Source of the DNA: Rhodospirillaceae bacterium
GTDB lineage: Bacteria; Pseudomonadota; Alphaproteobacteria; GCA-2731375
Direction: 5' to 3'
DNA length: 64,000 nucleotides
NCBI GenBank assembly: GCA_018660265.1
Contig: JABJKS010000012.1
Coordinates: forward strand, 62,001-126,000
Shown: positions 63,581 through 64,000 of the stretch, in pieces
Numbering within the stretch: position 1 is the stretch's first letter
Layout of the letters: every line of letters begins with the position of its first letter
Translations under genes and position numbers: made by a program
The notes under the pieces: model-generated
What the model was told of the DNA's origin: nothing
The model's input: only the letters and a program-made list of their open reading frames with translations
The model's database searches: none

Positions 63581-64000
63581 TTTGTACTCCTAACTAATGC
63601 CTAATCTTGAAAATGTTGTTGCGAATCCTCTTATTTAAAGAAGCGCGTCCATCTGAAAAAGCGTTTCATAACATATTGACTGTTCCAATATTCTGGACCA
63701 CCCTACTCTTGCCTACCCCAAATGGGGGAAATCTATGTCATCTGAGGAATATTTCTGTCATTCTCAGAGTTTTCACTACTCCTGACAGTAATATCATCTC
63801 TCGAATACCCATGATGTTGGCACAACCCAATTGGATGAGTCAATAGCATTGCGGGTATTTATTCGTCATTAATCCTAAAATTTACCTATGGTTAACCAAT
63901 TATCGGCCAGCGCTTGACGGCTGCTCGTGAGAAATCTGTGGCTCCACCACACCAACTGATAGGTGCGCAATGCCCGGCAGCCGCCTATAGACGCTGCGAC
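63581..64000. other. Right-edge region without convincing genes
   Basis: The first ~100 bp must hold the promoter of the minus-strand VPLPA-CTERM gene. A CCCC-AAAT-GGGG mini-hairpin lies at 63716-63727, and ACAACCCAATTGG at 63822-63834 repeats half of the palindrome at 34929. A plus-strand open frame at 63607-63846 has no protein-like features. Nothing else was recognised. Confidence 0.5.

Noticed and set aside
63607-63846. 79-residue protein at the right edge
   Set aside because: It has no ribosome site, motif or protein-like composition, and it overlaps the promoter region of the VPLPA-CTERM gene.

Overview
The window looks like chromosomal DNA from an alphaproteobacterium, plausibly Rhodospirillales or a neighbouring order. 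The case rests on the mdh-sucC-sucD-sucA-sucB-lpd order of the TCA genes, a GcrA-like cysteine domain with clustered GANTC (CcrM-type) sites, VPLPA-CTERM proteins and a giant TipN/GPR-like coiled-coil protein. Genes are dense and moderately GC-rich with AT-rich regulatory gaps. No rRNA, tRNA, CRISPR, transposase or phage genes were seen.

Layout. 1-10 kb is a catabolic island: acyl-CoA ligase (cut by the left edge), ThDP enzyme, a thioesterase-DUF924 fusion, MFS transporter, two-subunit molybdenum hydroxylase, class III CoA-transferase and TauD-like dioxygenase. 10-13 kb holds metA and a PAS histidine kinase broken by a one-base frameshift. 13-32 kb is an aerobic benzoyl-CoA (box) locus: boxC-boxB on the minus strand, boxR, and a flavodoxin-benzoate-CoA ligase-hydrolase operon. 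Inserted between boxCB and boxR is a minus-strand operon encoding a halohydrin-dehalogenase-type SDR, a secreted protein, a 2,099-residue repeat coiled-coil protein and two EamA transporters, divergent from a DMSO-reductase-family molybdoenzyme. 32-36 kb carries small genes, an acyl-CoA dehydrogenase and a secreted metalloprotease. 36-45 kb is the TCA operon. 45-51.5 kb has three acyl-CoA dehydrogenases, an MBL hydrolase and a VPLPA-CTERM protein. 51.5-53.1 kb is apparently non-coding, with many CCGAAGG mini-hairpins and a DnaA-box cluster. 53-64 kb holds an Fe-alcohol dehydrogenase, M81 peptidase, Sel1 protein, amidase, Nnr, malonyl-CoA decarboxylase, an odd chemoreceptor-tip/globin fusion and a third VPLPA-CTERM protein.

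How it works together. Benzoate would be activated by the CoA ligase, epoxidised by BoxB and ring-opened by BoxC, with BoxR sensing benzoyl-CoA. Paired copies of a TGCA-N6-TGCA-like operator precede both boxC and the flavodoxin/boxR promoter, which ties the two halves into one regulon. boxA is absent here; the co-regulated flavodoxin may carry electrons to BoxB. Ring-cleavage products would feed beta-oxidation and the TCA operon.

Most unusual items: the halohydrin-dehalogenase motifs, the exact 69-residue repeats in the giant protein, the two-MCP-tip plus C-terminal globin protein, the CCGAAGG/UUCG hairpin field beside DnaA boxes, and the duplicated box operators. All calls come from reading the sequence; no database search was possible.
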